Positions 17,667 through 25,894 of a stretch of DNA of 40,788 bases are shown one piece after another; position 1 is the stretch's first letter; every line of letters starts with the position of its first letter. A program made the translations under genes and the position numbers. A model generated the notes under the pieces. It was not told the DNA's origin. It saw only the letters and a list, made by a program, of their open reading frames with translations, and searched no databases. Origin of the DNA: Phycicoccus sp. Soil748 (lineage in GTDB: Bacteria > Actinomycetota > Actinomycetes > Actinomycetales > Dermatophilaceae); NCBI RefSeq assembly GCF_001428025.1, contig NZ_LMSC01000006.1, positions 531,558-572,345 of the forward strand. The letters run 5' to 3'.

Positions 17667-18568
17667 GCCGGCCCGGCTGGCCGCTGCGCCGCGACGACGG
17701 ACTGCCCGTGGTGATGGGCGTCGTCAACGTCACCCCCGACTCCTTCAGCGACGGCGGCGAGTGGTTCGAGCCGTCCGCTGCCATCGCGCACGGCCTCGAG
17801 CTCGTCGCCCAGGGCGCGGACCTCGTCGACGTGGGCGGCGAGTCCACCCGGCCGGGCGCCCAGCGGCCGAGTGTGGAGGAGGAGCTGCGCCGGGTGCTGC
17901 CCGTGGTCGAGGCGCTGTCACACCAGGGGGTGGCGGTCTCCGTCGACACCATGCGGGCGCAGGTCGCCGAGCAGGCCCTTCGGGCGGGCGCTGCCGTCGT
18001 CAACGACGTGTCCGGCGGCCTCGCCGATGACGCGATGGTGGGCGTCGTCGCCCGGACGGGTGCGCCCTACATCGCCATGCACTGGCGCGGGCACAGCACC
18101 GACATGCAGTCGCGGGCCGTCTACGAGGACGTGGTCGCGGAGGTCTGCGCCGAGCTCGCCGAGCGCGCCAGGGTGATCATGGACGCCGGCGTCGACGCCG
18201 ACCGGCTGGTCCTCGACCCGGGGTTCGGGTTCGCCAAGCTCGCCCACCACAACTGGCTGCTGCTGCGCCACCTCGACCGGGTCCTCGACCTCGGGCACCC
18301 GGTGCTCGTCGGCACCTCGCGCAAGACGTTCCTCGGCAGGCTGGGGCTGGCCGACGGCGAGGCGTCGAGACCGCCCGCGGAGCGCGACGTCGCCACGGCG
18401 GCGACGTCGGTCCACGCCGCGCGCTTGGGCGCGTGGGGCGTACGGGTGCACCACGTGCCGTCCACCCTCGATGCGTTGCGGGCCACCGCCGCCATCGAGC
18501 ACGCCACCGAAAGCACCACCGACCGCACCACTGACCGCACCACCGACCGCACCACCGACGGAGGATGA
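17663..18568 (+). CDS. folP: Dihydropteroate synthase
   Basis: A 301-aa protein from GTG 17663 (GTGA overlap). DHPS signatures are VMGVVNVTPDSFSDGG near the N-terminus, GGESTRPGA, a DVSGG strand, DPGFGFAK and the late GTSRKTFLG. It joins 4-aminobenzoate to the pterin pyrophosphate to make dihydropteroate and is the sulfonamide target. The last ~17 residues are a Thr/Asp/Arg repeat (TTDR units) beyond the usual family end, encoded by a 12-bp tandem repeat. The stop lies beside the GGAGG that serves the folB-folK start. Confidence 0.96.
   Translation: MSRPGWPLRRDDGLPVVMGVVNVTPDSFSDGGEWFEPSAAIAHGLELVAQGADLVDVGGESTRPGAQRPSVEEELRRVLPVVEALSHQGVAVSVDTMRAQVAEQALRAGAAVVNDVSGGLADDAMVGVVARTGAPYIAMHWRGHSTDMQSRAVYEDVVAEVCAELAERARVIMDAGVDADRLVLDPGFGFAKLAHHNWLLLRHLDRVLDLGHPVLVGTSRKTFLGRLGLADGEASRPPAERDVATAATSVHAARLGAWGVRVHHVPSTLDALRATAAIEHATESTTDRTTDRTTDRTTDGG
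18515..18562 (+). repeat. 12-bp tandem repeat, four copies, at the folP 3' end
   Basis: ACCACCGACCGC units run 18515-18526, 18527-18538 (one mismatch), 18539-18550 and 18551-18562 (last two bases diverge). Each unit adds TTDR to the DHPS C-terminus. The final unit runs into the GGAGG Shine-Dalgarno of the next gene. Confidence 0.9.
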
Positions 18569-18573
18569 CGGCT

Positions 18574-19458
18574 GTGTCCGACCAGATCGTGCTCAAGGGG
18601 ATCTCGGCGGTGGGGCACCACGGGGTGCTCGACTTCGAGAAGCGGGACGGGCAGACGTTCGTCGTCGACGTGACCATGCAGGTCGACCTCGCCCCCGCGG
18701 GTGCCAGCGACGACCTCGCCGACACCGTCAACTACGCCGACGTCGCCGGCGACGTGGTCGCCCTCGTGCAGGGCGAGCCGCTCGACCTCATCGAGGCCCT
18801 CGCCGCCCGGATCGCAGACCGCGTGCTGGCCCGTCCGCTCGTCGAGGCGGTCGAGGTCGTGGTCCACAAGCCGCAGGCCCCGGTGGGGCACCCGTTCACC
18901 GACGTGCAGGTGCGCGTCGTGCGCGAGCGGCAGGCGCCGGTCGTGGTCGCGCTGGGCTCCAACCTCGGCGAGTCGGTCGAGACCCTCCACGACGCGACGG
19001 TCGCCCTCTTCGCCCTGCTCGACATCGTCGAGGTCTCTTCCCTGGTGGAGACCGACCCGGTCGGCGGACCGGACCAGCCGCCCTACCTCAACGCGGTCGT
19101 CACCGGCACGACCCACCTCGCCCCGTCCTCGCTGCTCGCCGGGCTGCACGACATCGAGCGCGCGCACGGCCGCACCCGCGAGGTGCGCTGGGGCCCACGG
19201 ACGCTCGACCTCGACCTCGTGCAGTACGGCGACCCCGTGTTCGACACCGACGTGGTCATGGACTCCGCGACCCTGACGCTGCCGCACCCGCGGGCCCACG
19301 AGCGGGCCTTCGTCCTGGTGCCGTGGCTGCAGGCCGAGCCCGAGGCCGTGCTGCGCGTCGACGGGACGGTGCGCCGGGTGGCCGACCTCGTCTCCACGCT
19401 GGACACCTCGGGCGTGCGCCCCGGCCCCGACGTCGACCTGCTGGAGGGCCCGTGGTGA
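18574..19458 (+). CDS. Bifunctional dihydroneopterin aldolase / HPPK (FolB-FolK fusion)
   Basis: A 294-aa protein. GTG 18574 is preferred because GGAGG (18560-18564) lies 9 nt upstream, while the ATG at 18565 abuts it. Residues about 1-115 are FolB (GISAVGHHGVLDFEKRDGQ, VNYADV). Residues about 122-290 are FolK (VVALGSNLGES, GPRTLDLDLVQYG, LTLPHPRAHERAFVLVP). The two consecutive folate steps, aldol cleavage of dihydroneopterin and pyrophosphorylation of the product, are on one chain that feeds FolP, whose gene is directly upstream. The domains are joined by only about 6 residues (RERQAP). Confidence 0.95.
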   Translation: MSDQIVLKGISAVGHHGVLDFEKRDGQTFVVDVTMQVDLAPAGASDDLADTVNYADVAGDVVALVQGEPLDLIEALAARIADRVLARPLVEAVEVVVHKPQAPVGHPFTDVQVRVVRERQAPVVVALGSNLGESVETLHDATVALFALLDIVEVSSLVETDPVGGPDQPPYLNAVVTGTTHLAPSSLLAGLHDIERAHGRTREVRWGPRTLDLDLVQYGDPVFDTDVVMDSATLTLPHPRAHERAFVLVPWLQAEPEAVLRVDGTVRRVADLVSTLDTSGVRPGPDVDLLEGPW

Positions 19459-19925
19459 ACGAGGGCCACGGCCTGCGCTGGTCGCAGCTGGCCGGCATCA
19501 CCGTCGTGGTGGCTGCGCTGTCGTGGATCGGGTGGCGGATCTACCTCGCGGGCAGCGGCAACCTGCTCGGCCCCGCGTCCTGGGTCTCGTCGCTGCTCAT
19601 CGTCATCATGGCGGTGCTCGTGGTGGCGGCGGGGCTGCCGGTGCGGCGGTTCCTGCGCGGTGAGTCGACCCGTCCGTTGAGCCCCATCCGCGCAGCCCGG
19701 ACGCTCGTCCTCGCGCAGGCGGCGGCGCTCACCGGCGCCGGGGTTCTGGGTTGGTACCTCGCGCAGGTCGCCCACGCGCTCGCCGACCTCGACTTCGCCG
19801 GCTACCACGAGCTGCTGTGGCGCTTGCTGGCACTGTGCGCGTCCGCCGCACTGCTCACCGTCGCGGGCATGGTCACCCAGCGCATGTGCCGGGTCGAGCC
19901 GCCCGACCGCGGCGACGAGGACTGA
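19455..19925 (+). CDS. DUF3180 membrane protein
   Basis: A 156-aa protein from GTG 19455 (GTGA overlap; GTG 19452 is also possible). Four hydrophobic segments (about 10-28, 38-58, 76-98, 115-137) make it a small integral membrane protein. It matches the actinobacterial DUF3180 family, which is nearly always last in the folate operon. Function is unknown. The acidic C-terminus (PPDRGDED) would lie in the cytoplasm if the N-terminus is inside. Confidence 0.85.
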   Translation: MNEGHGLRWSQLAGITVVVAALSWIGWRIYLAGSGNLLGPASWVSSLLIVIMAVLVVAAGLPVRRFLRGESTRPLSPIRAARTLVLAQAAALTGAGVLGWYLAQVAHALADLDFAGYHELLWRLLALCASAALLTVAGMVTQRMCRVEPPDRGDED

Positions 19926-19948
19926 CCCCGTCCTGCGGGCGGCAGCGG

Positions 19949-21121
19949 CTACTTGTCGACGTCGCCGACGACGAAGAACATCGAGCCCAGGATCGCGACC
20001 ATGTCGGCGATGAGGTTGCCTGGGAGCACCTCGGCCAGCACCGCGACGTTGTTGAACGACGCCGACCGCAGCTTCAGCCGCCACGGGGTCTTCTCGCCCC
20101 GGGAGACGAGGTAGTAGCCGTTGAACCCGAGCGGGTTCTCCGTGGCCGTGTAGAGGTCGCCCTCGGGCACCTTGAGCACCTTGGGCAGCTTGACGTTGAC
20201 CGGGCCGCGGGGGAGCGTCCGCAACCGGTCGAGGCAGGCGTCGGCGAGGTCGAGGCTGACGTGCACCTGCTCGAGCAGCACCTCGAGACGCGACAGGCAG
20301 TCACCGGCCGAGCGCGTCACGACCCGGCCCGGGCCGCCCGGGGCGAACAGCTCGCCGTAGGCCAGGTAGGGCTCGTCCCGACGGAGGTCCAGGTCGACAC
20401 CGGAGCCGCGCGCGATGGGGCCCGAGACCCCATACGCCGCAATGGTCTCGGGGGAGAGCACCCCGACGCCGCGGGTGCGGGCCTCGAGGATCTCGTTGCC
20501 GACGATGAGTGACTCGAGGTCGGGGAGGCGCCCCCGCACGGCGGCGAGCGCGTGCGCCACTCGGTCGAGCCAGCCCGCGGGCAGGTCCTCCTTGAGGCCG
20601 CCGACGCGGTTGAACATGTAGTGCATCCGGCCGCCCGAGGCCTCCTCCATGACGGCCTGGAGCTCCTCCCGCTCGCGGAACGCGTAGAAGATCGGCGTGA
20701 TCGCGCCGAGCTCGAGGGGGTAGGAGCCGAGGAACATCAGGTGGTTGAGCACCCGGTTGAGCTCCGCCAGCAGGGTGCGGGCCCAGACCGCGCGCTCGGG
20801 CACCTCCATGCCGAGCATCTGCTCCACGCCGAGCACGACCCCGAGCTCGTTGGAGAACGCCGACAGCCAGTCGTGGCGGTTGGCGAGCACGACGATCTGC
20901 CGGTAGTCGCGCACCTCGAACAGCTTCTCGGCGCCGCGGTGCATGTAGCCGACGACCGGCTCGGCCGCCACGATGCGCTCCCCGTCGACGACGATGCGCA
21001 GCCGCAGGACGCCGTGCGTGGCGGGGTGCTGCGGGCCGATGTTGAGGACCATGTCGGCGGTGGCGAGGCCGCCGGCGCCGAGGCCGACGGTGAGCTCGCG
21101 CTGGTCGCCGGTGGTCGTCAT
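19949..21121 (-). CDS. Orphan NADH-quinone oxidoreductase subunit D-like protein
   Basis: A 390-aa homologue of the complex I 49-kDa subunit. [11 protein letters not shown] (with His32), [10 protein letters not shown] (Arg62), FNRVGG and the C-terminal [16 protein letters not shown] identify the family. It stands alone: no other nuo gene is in the window. At the quinone-ligating Tyr position of ordinary NuoD (..DYL..) this protein has Trp85 (NRHDWLS), so its quinone site differs. It fits the second NuoD known in several Actinobacteria rather than the operon-encoded subunit. It is convergent with the folate operon, and a likely leaderless start lies immediately after the upstream lipoprotein stop. 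Its role is unknown; it may be an alternative subunit of complex I or belong to another redox assembly. Confidence 0.9.
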   Translation of the reverse strand: MTTTGDQRELTVGLGAGGLATADMVLNIGPQHPATHGVLRLRIVVDGERIVAAEPVVGYMHRGAEKLFEVRDYRQIVVLANRHDWLSAFSNELGVVLGVEQMLGMEVPERAVWARTLLAELNRVLNHLMFLGSYPLELGAITPIFYAFREREELQAVMEEASGGRMHYMFNRVGGLKEDLPAGWLDRVAHALAAVRGRLPDLESLIVGNEILEARTRGVGVLSPETIAAYGVSGPIARGSGVDLDLRRDEPYLAYGELFAPGGPGRVVTRSAGDCLSRLEVLLEQVHVSLDLADACLDRLRTLPRGPVNVKLPKVLKVPEGDLYTATENPLGFNGYYLVSRGEKTPWRLKLRSASFNNVAVLAEVLPGNLIADMVAILGSMFFVVGDVDK

Positions 21122-21127
21122 GCCTGC

Positions 21128-21133
21128 AGGCTA
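21128..21133 (-). promoter_or_regulatory. Candidate -10 box (TAGCCT), leaderless orphan nuoD mRNA
   Basis: TAGCCT lies exactly 6 nt before the ATG at 21121. Its TAG is also the stop codon of the lipoprotein gene, so the nuoD homologue can be transcribed on its own. Confidence 0.5.
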
Positions 21134-21733
21134 GCCGGGGCAGCCCGGGATGTTGTCGGCAGCGACGAGCCGGCCCTGGTCGTCGAGCTTGACCAGGACG
21201 GTGCTCTCGCGAGCCGCCAGGCCCACGAGGCCGTTGGCGTCGGTCGACCGCGTCTGCAGCGGCTGGTCGGCTGCGACGCAGTGGTGGTAGAGGATCCGTG
21301 CACCGTCGGCGACCGGGATCGTGAAGGTGATCTTGGCGTTCTGGTTCTCGTAGGGGACCGCGCCCTTGAACGGTGTCAGCGGCACGCCCTGCTTCGCGAG
21401 CTTCGCGTCGTCGAGCTTCTTCCAGGTCCACCGGTCGAGCTCGATGACGCTCACGCCGGCCACCTCGCTGACCTTGGCCACGGTGCCGTAGTCGTAGCCG
21501 CGGCCCTTGTCGTCGCTGGTGGGGGCCTCGGGGGCGGCGGGCTTCGAGGAGCTGGAGGAGGCGCCGCCGGCAGTGACGGTCGGGGTCACGGTGACGGTCA
21601 CCGGTACGCCGGAGGGGGAGCCGCCACCACAGCCCGCAGTCGCGAGGGTGGCCAGGGTCGCGGTGGCCGCGGCGAGGGTGGTCGTGAGGGAGGCGGCGCG
21701 GCGGTTGGTCGTCCGGGGGAGCTGGTGCTTCAT
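21131..21733 (-). CDS. Putative secreted lipoprotein, function unknown
   Basis: A 200-aa protein with a basic N-terminus, a hydrophobic stretch (LTTTLAAATATLATLATAG) and a Cys-Gly-Gly-Gly lipobox-like site near residue 36, so it is probably lipidated and anchored outside the membrane. A Ser/Thr/Pro-rich linker (about 40-75) precedes a globular domain with YENQNAKITFTIPV and paired Cys (HHC..., GCPG). I do not recognise the domain. The ATG at 21733 has AAGGA 13 nt upstream. It sits between the orphan nuoD and the divergent P450 gene. Confidence 0.75.
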   Translation of the reverse strand: MKHQLPRTTNRRAASLTTTLAAATATLATLATAGCGGGSPSGVPVTVTVTPTVTAGGASSSSSKPAAPEAPTSDDKGRGYDYGTVAKVSEVAGVSVIELDRWTWKKLDDAKLAKQGVPLTPFKGAVPYENQNAKITFTIPVADGARILYHHCVAADQPLQTRSTDANGLVGLAARESTVLVKLDDQGRLVAADNIPGCPG

Positions 21734-21772
21734 GGGGACAGGAGGGTCCTTTCGAGGAGTCAGCAACCCCAC

Positions 21773-21800
21773 AGTCTGCCCGCGCCGCCGTGACTGACAA
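21773..21800 (-). promoter_or_regulatory. Candidate promoter of the lipoprotein gene
   Basis: On the minus strand TTGTCA (21800-21795) and CAGACT (21778-21773) are 16 bp apart, giving a leader of about 33 nt to the ATG at 21733. Confidence 0.45.
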
Positions 21801-21817
21801 AACCCGTGGCGCTGCGG

Positions 21818-21823
21818 CAGGCT
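21818..21823 (+). promoter_or_regulatory. Candidate -10 box (CAGGCT), leaderless P450 mRNA
   Basis: CAGGCT lies exactly 6 nt before the GTG at 21830, which favours this start over the in-frame GTG at 21806. Confidence 0.4.
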
Positions 21824-21829
21824 TCCTCC

Positions 21830-23053
21830 GTGCCCCCGAAGAACCCGTCCGACCCCCCGGTCGATGCCGCCGACCTGCTCGACCTGGGCGACCCTGCGGT
21901 CGTCGCCGACCCGTACCCGCACCTCGCCGCCCTGAGGGCCGTGGCCCCGCTGGCCTGGCACAGCGGGATGGGCACCTGGCTCGCCACCGGGCACGCCGAG
22001 GCCGGGGCCGTCCTGCGCGACCGGCGCCTGGGCCGCCTGTTCTCGGCCCGCACACCGGCGGACGACTGGGACACCTTCAACTGGCTGCACGCCGACTCCA
22101 TCCTCGACAGCGAGCCGCCCAAGCACACGAGGCTGCGGCGGCTCGTTGCCGGGGCGTTCGGGCGGGGCCACGTGCAGCGGCTCGCGCCCCGCATCGAGGA
22201 GCTCGCGGCCGGGTTGCTCGCCGACCTGCCTGACGGCGAGTTCGACGTGCTGGCCGGGTATGCCGAGCCGTTGCCGGTGCTCGTCATCGCCGAGCTGCTC
22301 GGGGTGCCCGAGGCCGACCGGCACCACCTGCGGCCGTGGAGCCAGGCGATCGTGAGGATGTACGAGGTCGACCGGACGCCGGAGGTGGAGGCGCAGGCGC
22401 GGCAGGCGGCCGCCGAGTTCGCCGCGTACGTCGAGCAGCTCGCTGCCGACCGGGCCGCCGCTCCCGGCGAGGACCTGCTGAGTGACCTCGTCCAGGCCCG
22501 CGACGGCAGCGACCGGCTGTCCTCCCACGAGCTGGTCGCCACTGCCGTCCTGCTGCTCAACGCCGGCCACGAGGCGAGCGTCAACGGGTTCGGCAACGGG
22601 CTGCACTCGTGGCTCACCGCGCCGGAACGCCCCGCCGTCGACGTGGCCGATCCTGCGGCGCGCGCCCGGCTGGTCGAGGAGCTCCTGCGCCACGACAGCC
22701 CGTTGCACCTCTTCGAGCGCACGGCCAAGGAACCCGCCACGGTGGCGGGTGTCGACCTGCAACCCGGCGACAAGGTCGCGGCGCTGCTCGGAGCCGCCAA
22801 CCGCGACCCGGCCGTCTTCGCCGACCCCGACCGGTTCGACCCGACCCGCGACCCCAACCCGCACCTGGCCTTCGGTGCCGGCATCCACTTCTGCATCGGC
22901 GCCCCGCTGGCCCGGCTCGAGCTGGAGGTGTCGCTGCGGACCCTGATGGCTCGGTACCCGGCCCTGGAGGTCGTCGAGGCGCAGCGTCGTCCGACCTTCG
23001 TGCTGCGCGGGTTCGAACGGCTCGTGGTGGCGCCGGTCAGCCGACCCGCTTGA
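21830..23053 (+). CDS. Cytochrome P450
   Basis: A 407-aa soluble bacterial P450 (GTG 21806 would add 8 residues). The I-helix reads LNAGHEAS, with acidic Glu but Ala in place of the classical Thr followed by Ser. The K-helix ExxR is EELLR. The heme loop is FGAGIHFCIGAPLARLE with the Cys thiolate ligand. It is a monooxygenase of unknown substrate. No ferredoxin or ferredoxin reductase gene is nearby, so redox partners must come from elsewhere. It is divergent from the lipoprotein and overlaps the methyltransferase gene convergently by 17 bp. Confidence 0.94.
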   Translation: MPPKNPSDPPVDAADLLDLGDPAVVADPYPHLAALRAVAPLAWHSGMGTWLATGHAEAGAVLRDRRLGRLFSARTPADDWDTFNWLHADSILDSEPPKHTRLRRLVAGAFGRGHVQRLAPRIEELAAGLLADLPDGEFDVLAGYAEPLPVLVIAELLGVPEADRHHLRPWSQAIVRMYEVDRTPEVEAQARQAAAEFAAYVEQLAADRAAAPGEDLLSDLVQARDGSDRLSSHELVATAVLLLNAGHEASVNGFGNGLHSWLTAPERPAVDVADPAARARLVEELLRHDSPLHLFERTAKEPATVAGVDLQPGDKVAALLGAANRDPAVFADPDRFDPTRDPNPHLAFGAGIHFCIGAPLARLELEVSLRTLMARYPALEVVEAQRRPTFVLRGFERLVVAPVSRPA

Positions 23054-23981
23054 CCGCCCAGAGGAAGTCGCCGAACCCGCCCGGCGCGGTCAGCAACGCC
23101 GCCGCCGACGACTGCTCCAGCGCGCGCAGGTAGGCGCCGGGGTCGCGCAGCGCGAGGTCGTGCGGCGGCGTCGCGCCGTCCACGCCGAGCCGCCGCAGGG
23201 CGGCCCGCTGGTCGAGCAGCTCGTCGTGGTCGAGGGTGTCCATCGCGACGTGGGCGGTGAGGTCGCACGTGCCGTCGGGCACCGGGGTGACGGTCCGTCC
23301 CTCCCGGTATGCCGCGAGCGTGCCGCCCGGGGGCCGCCCACCCGCCCGGTGCCCGTAGTCGACGGCCACCGCCACACCGCGGTGCAGCCGCCCCAGCAGG
23401 TCGGCCCAGGCGTCGTCGCGGCTCAGCCCCACCTCGACCCGGTCACCCGGGCTGGTGGCCGGCCAGTGCCGCCGCGCCCACTCGAGCTCCGCGCCGTCGA
23501 CGGGGCGCCCCAGCTCCTCGACCCCCGCTGCCGGGTCCACCTCGAGGTGCCGCAGGACGCAGTCGTCGTCCACGGCGGCGACGGCGCACGGGACCACGTC
23601 GAGCCACTCGTGCGCGACGACCAGCGCGTCCTCGAGGTCGGTGAGGGAGCCGGGCAGCTCGGCGCCGCCGCCGGACCGGACCCAGTCGCAGGCCCCCGGC
23701 AGCCCGGCGGGACGGTCGACGACGTCGACGCCGGTGAGGCGCAGGTCCGGCGCCGCGGCACACAGGTGCGTGAGCAGCTCCCCACGTCCGGCGCCGACGT
23801 CGACGAACCGGGTCAGGCCGTTCTCCCGGGCGAGGGCGACCAGGGCGCCGGCGAGGACCGCGCCGGTGCGCCCGTGGGTCGCGGTCGTGAAGTGCCCGGC
23901 CGGGCCACGCTCCTCGCGGTAGAAGCCGTGCGGTCCGTAGAGCGCTGCCTGCCACGCCTGCTGCCACTCCACGCGCTCCAT
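23037..23981 (-). CDS. SAM-dependent methyltransferase, MidA/NDUFAF7 family
   Basis: A 314-aa protein from ATG 23981. It has the family opening with LYGPHGFY and GHFTTATH, the SAM motif FVDVGAGRGELL, AHEWLDVVP (in place of the usual NExxDxxP), VAVDYGHRAGG and LTAHVAMDTL. Human NDUFAF7, of the same family, dimethylates an arginine of the 49-kDa complex I subunit. Here an orphan NuoD lies on the same strand 2 kb away, so NuoD is a natural candidate substrate. It has its own leaderless-type promoter and is divergent from the DUF2520 gene. Confidence 0.85.
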   Translation of the reverse strand: MERVEWQQAWQAALYGPHGFYREERGPAGHFTTATHGRTGAVLAGALVALARENGLTRFVDVGAGRGELLTHLCAAAPDLRLTGVDVVDRPAGLPGACDWVRSGGGAELPGSLTDLEDALVVAHEWLDVVPCAVAAVDDDCVLRHLEVDPAAGVEELGRPVDGAELEWARRHWPATSPGDRVEVGLSRDDAWADLLGRLHRGVAVAVDYGHRAGGRPPGGTLAAYREGRTVTPVPDGTCDLTAHVAMDTLDHDELLDQRAALRRLGVDGATPPHDLALRDPGAYLRALEQSSAAALLTAPGGFGDFLWAVKRVG

Positions 23982-23988
23982 GGGCGCC

Positions 23989-23994
23989 ACGGTA
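23989..23994 (-). promoter_or_regulatory. Candidate -10 box (TACCGT), leaderless MidA-type mRNA
   Basis: On the minus strand TACCGT lies 7 nt before the ATG at 23981. It faces the DUF2520 -10 box only 17 bp away. Confidence 0.5.
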
Positions 23995-24011
23995 GCCACC
24001 GGCGCAGGGGG

Positions 24012-24017
24012 TAGCGT
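24012..24017 (+). promoter_or_regulatory. Candidate -10 box (TAGCGT), leaderless DUF2520/pan-nad operon mRNA
   Basis: TAGCGT lies exactly 6 nt before the GTG at 24024. It is probably the promoter for the run DUF2520-panC-panD-nadB-nadC, which has no other evident promoter. Confidence 0.5.
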
Positions 24018-24023
24018 GCTCGC

Positions 24024-24920
24024 GTGACTTCGGCGGACGAGCGACCCGCGCGGCTGGACGTCGGCGTGGTCGGGAGCGGCCGCGTCGGCGCGGTGCTGGG
24101 CGCCGCCCTGCGGCGTGCGGGCCACAAGGTGGTCGCCGCCTCGGGCGTCAGCGACGCCTCCCGGGACCGGGCCGAGGCGCTGCTCCCCGGGGTGCCTCTC
24201 CTGCCCGTCGAGGACGTCGTACGGCGTGCCGAGCTCGTCCTCCTGGCCGTGCCGGACGACGCGCTGGCCGACCTCGTGGCCGGGCTCGCGAGCACCGGGG
24301 TCTGGCAGGCGGGTCAGCTCGTCGTGCACACCTCGGGCCGGCACGGGCTCGAGGTCTTCGACGCCGCCCGCGAGCAGCACGTGCTCGGGCTGGCTCTGCA
24401 CCCGGCGATGACGTTCACCGGGACCGCGCTCGACCTCGACCGGCTGGCCGACTGCTGCTTCGGCGTGACCGCGCCCGAGCCGCTGCGCCCGGTGGCGGAG
24501 GCGCTCGTCCTCGAGATCGGCTCGGAGCCGGTCTGGGTGGAGCAGGAGATGCGCCCGCTCTACCACGCGGCCCTCGCCCACGGCGCGAACCACCTGGTGA
24601 CCCTCGTCGCCCAGTCGCTCCAGGCCCTGGCCGCCGCCGGCGTGGAGCACCCGTCACGGGTCCTCGGGCCCCTCGTGGCCGCGGCGCTCGACAACGCCCT
24701 GCGTGCAGGTGACGCTGCCCTCACCGGCCCCGTGGCGCGGGGGGATGCCGGTACGGTGGCCGAGCACCTGCGACAACTGCAGAGCCTCACCCCCGACATC
24801 CGGCCGACCTACGTGGCGCTCGCGCGGGCGACGGCCGAGCGGGCCCTGGCCAGCGGACGCCTGCGCGCGCACGCCGCGGCGCCACTGCTGGACATCCTCG
24901 CGAGCGATCAGGAGCACTGA
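24024..24920 (+). CDS. Rossmann-fold and DUF2520 domain oxidoreductase-like protein
   Basis: A 298-aa protein. An N-terminal NAD(P)-binding fold has GSGRVG (17-22) and a second strand-loop LLAVPDDAL. The C-terminal DUF2520 helical domain includes LALHPAMTF, YHAALAHGANHLVTL and LTGPVARGD. The layout is that of 6-phosphogluconate/ketopantoate reductase-type dehydrogenases. The family commonly sits beside panC, as here (adjacent to its start). A role in pantothenate synthesis, for example as a ketopantoate reductase substitute, is plausible but not shown. No panB or panE is in the window. Confidence 0.85.
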   Translation: MTSADERPARLDVGVVGSGRVGAVLGAALRRAGHKVVAASGVSDASRDRAEALLPGVPLLPVEDVVRRAELVLLAVPDDALADLVAGLASTGVWQAGQLVVHTSGRHGLEVFDAAREQHVLGLALHPAMTFTGTALDLDRLADCCFGVTAPEPLRPVAEALVLEIGSEPVWVEQEMRPLYHAALAHGANHLVTLVAQSLQALAAAGVEHPSRVLGPLVAAALDNALRAGDAALTGPVARGDAGTVAEHLRQLQSLTPDIRPTYVALARATAERALASGRLRAHAAAPLLDILASDQEH

Positions 24921-25871
24921 GTGAGCCACCCCCGCCCCGTCAGCGCCGACGGTGCCGACCCCGTCCCCGGGACCTCGGGCCCCGCGGTCGCGCGTACCCG
25001 CGACGAGCTGCGCACCGCGCGCGCCAGCCTCACCGGGGGTGACGTCGCGGTCGTCATGACCATGGGAGCCCTGCACGAGGGGCACGCGACCCTCATCGAG
25101 ACCGCCCGGCGCAAGGCCGCCCACGTCGTGGTGACGATCTTCCTCAACCCGCTGCAGTTCGGCCCGCGCGAGGACCTGTCCCGCTACCCCCGGACCTTCG
25201 ACTCCGACATGGAGATCTGCCGGGCCGCCGGCGTCGACCTCGTGTTCGCGCCCACCCCCGACGTGATCTACCAGGACGGCGACCCGGGCGTGCGGATCTC
25301 CGCGGGGCCGCTCGGCACCGTGCTCGAGGGGCAGGCGCGACCCGGCCACTTCGACGGCATGCTCACCGTCGTCGCCAAGCTGCTGCACCTGACCGGCGCC
25401 GACAGCGCCTACTTCGGCCAGAAGGACGCCCAGCAGCTGCTGCTCATCCGCCGTATGGTGCGCGACCTCGACTTCCCGGTCGACGTGGTCTCCGTGCCGA
25501 CCGTCCGCGAGGCCGACGGCCTCGCGATGAGCAGCCGCAACACCTACCTCACCGAGTCCGACCGCGAGGTCGCCCTCTGCCTGAGCAAGGCCCTTCGCGC
25601 CGGCGCTGCTGCCGCCGCAGAGGGGCCCTCGGCCATCCGGCGCGCCGCCCGTGCCGTCCTCGTCCGCGAGCCGCTCGCGCTGGTGGACTACCTGGTCCTC
25701 GTGCACCCGTCGACCCTCGAGGACGTCCCCGAGTGGTACCGCGGAGAGGCCCTGCTCGCGGTCGCGGGCCGGGTCGGCACCACCCGGCTCATCGACAACC
25801 TGCCCCTGCTCGTCGGGCCCGGCGGCCGGGCGCTCGAGGTCTTCTCGGACGTCTACACCGCCACCGCCTGA
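24921..25871 (+). CDS. panC: Pantothenate synthetase
   Basis: A 316-aa protein from a GTG directly after the upstream stop, with AGGAG 6 nt before it. Family motifs are TMGALHEGH (nucleotidyltransferase HxGH type), [22 protein letters not shown] and MSSRN. It condenses pantoate and beta-alanine with ATP. A roughly 20-residue Pro/Ala/Gly-rich N-terminus precedes the domain. It is followed after 23 bp by panD, which supplies its beta-alanine. Confidence 0.96.
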   Translation: MSHPRPVSADGADPVPGTSGPAVARTRDELRTARASLTGGDVAVVMTMGALHEGHATLIETARRKAAHVVVTIFLNPLQFGPREDLSRYPRTFDSDMEICRAAGVDLVFAPTPDVIYQDGDPGVRISAGPLGTVLEGQARPGHFDGMLTVVAKLLHLTGADSAYFGQKDAQQLLLIRRMVRDLDFPVDVVSVPTVREADGLAMSSRNTYLTESDREVALCLSKALRAGAAAAAEGPSAIRRAARAVLVREPLALVDYLVLVHPSTLEDVPEWYRGEALLAVAGRVGTTRLIDNLPLLVGPGGRALEVFSDVYTATA

Positions 25872-25894
25872 GCCCACCCCGAGGGAACCCACCC

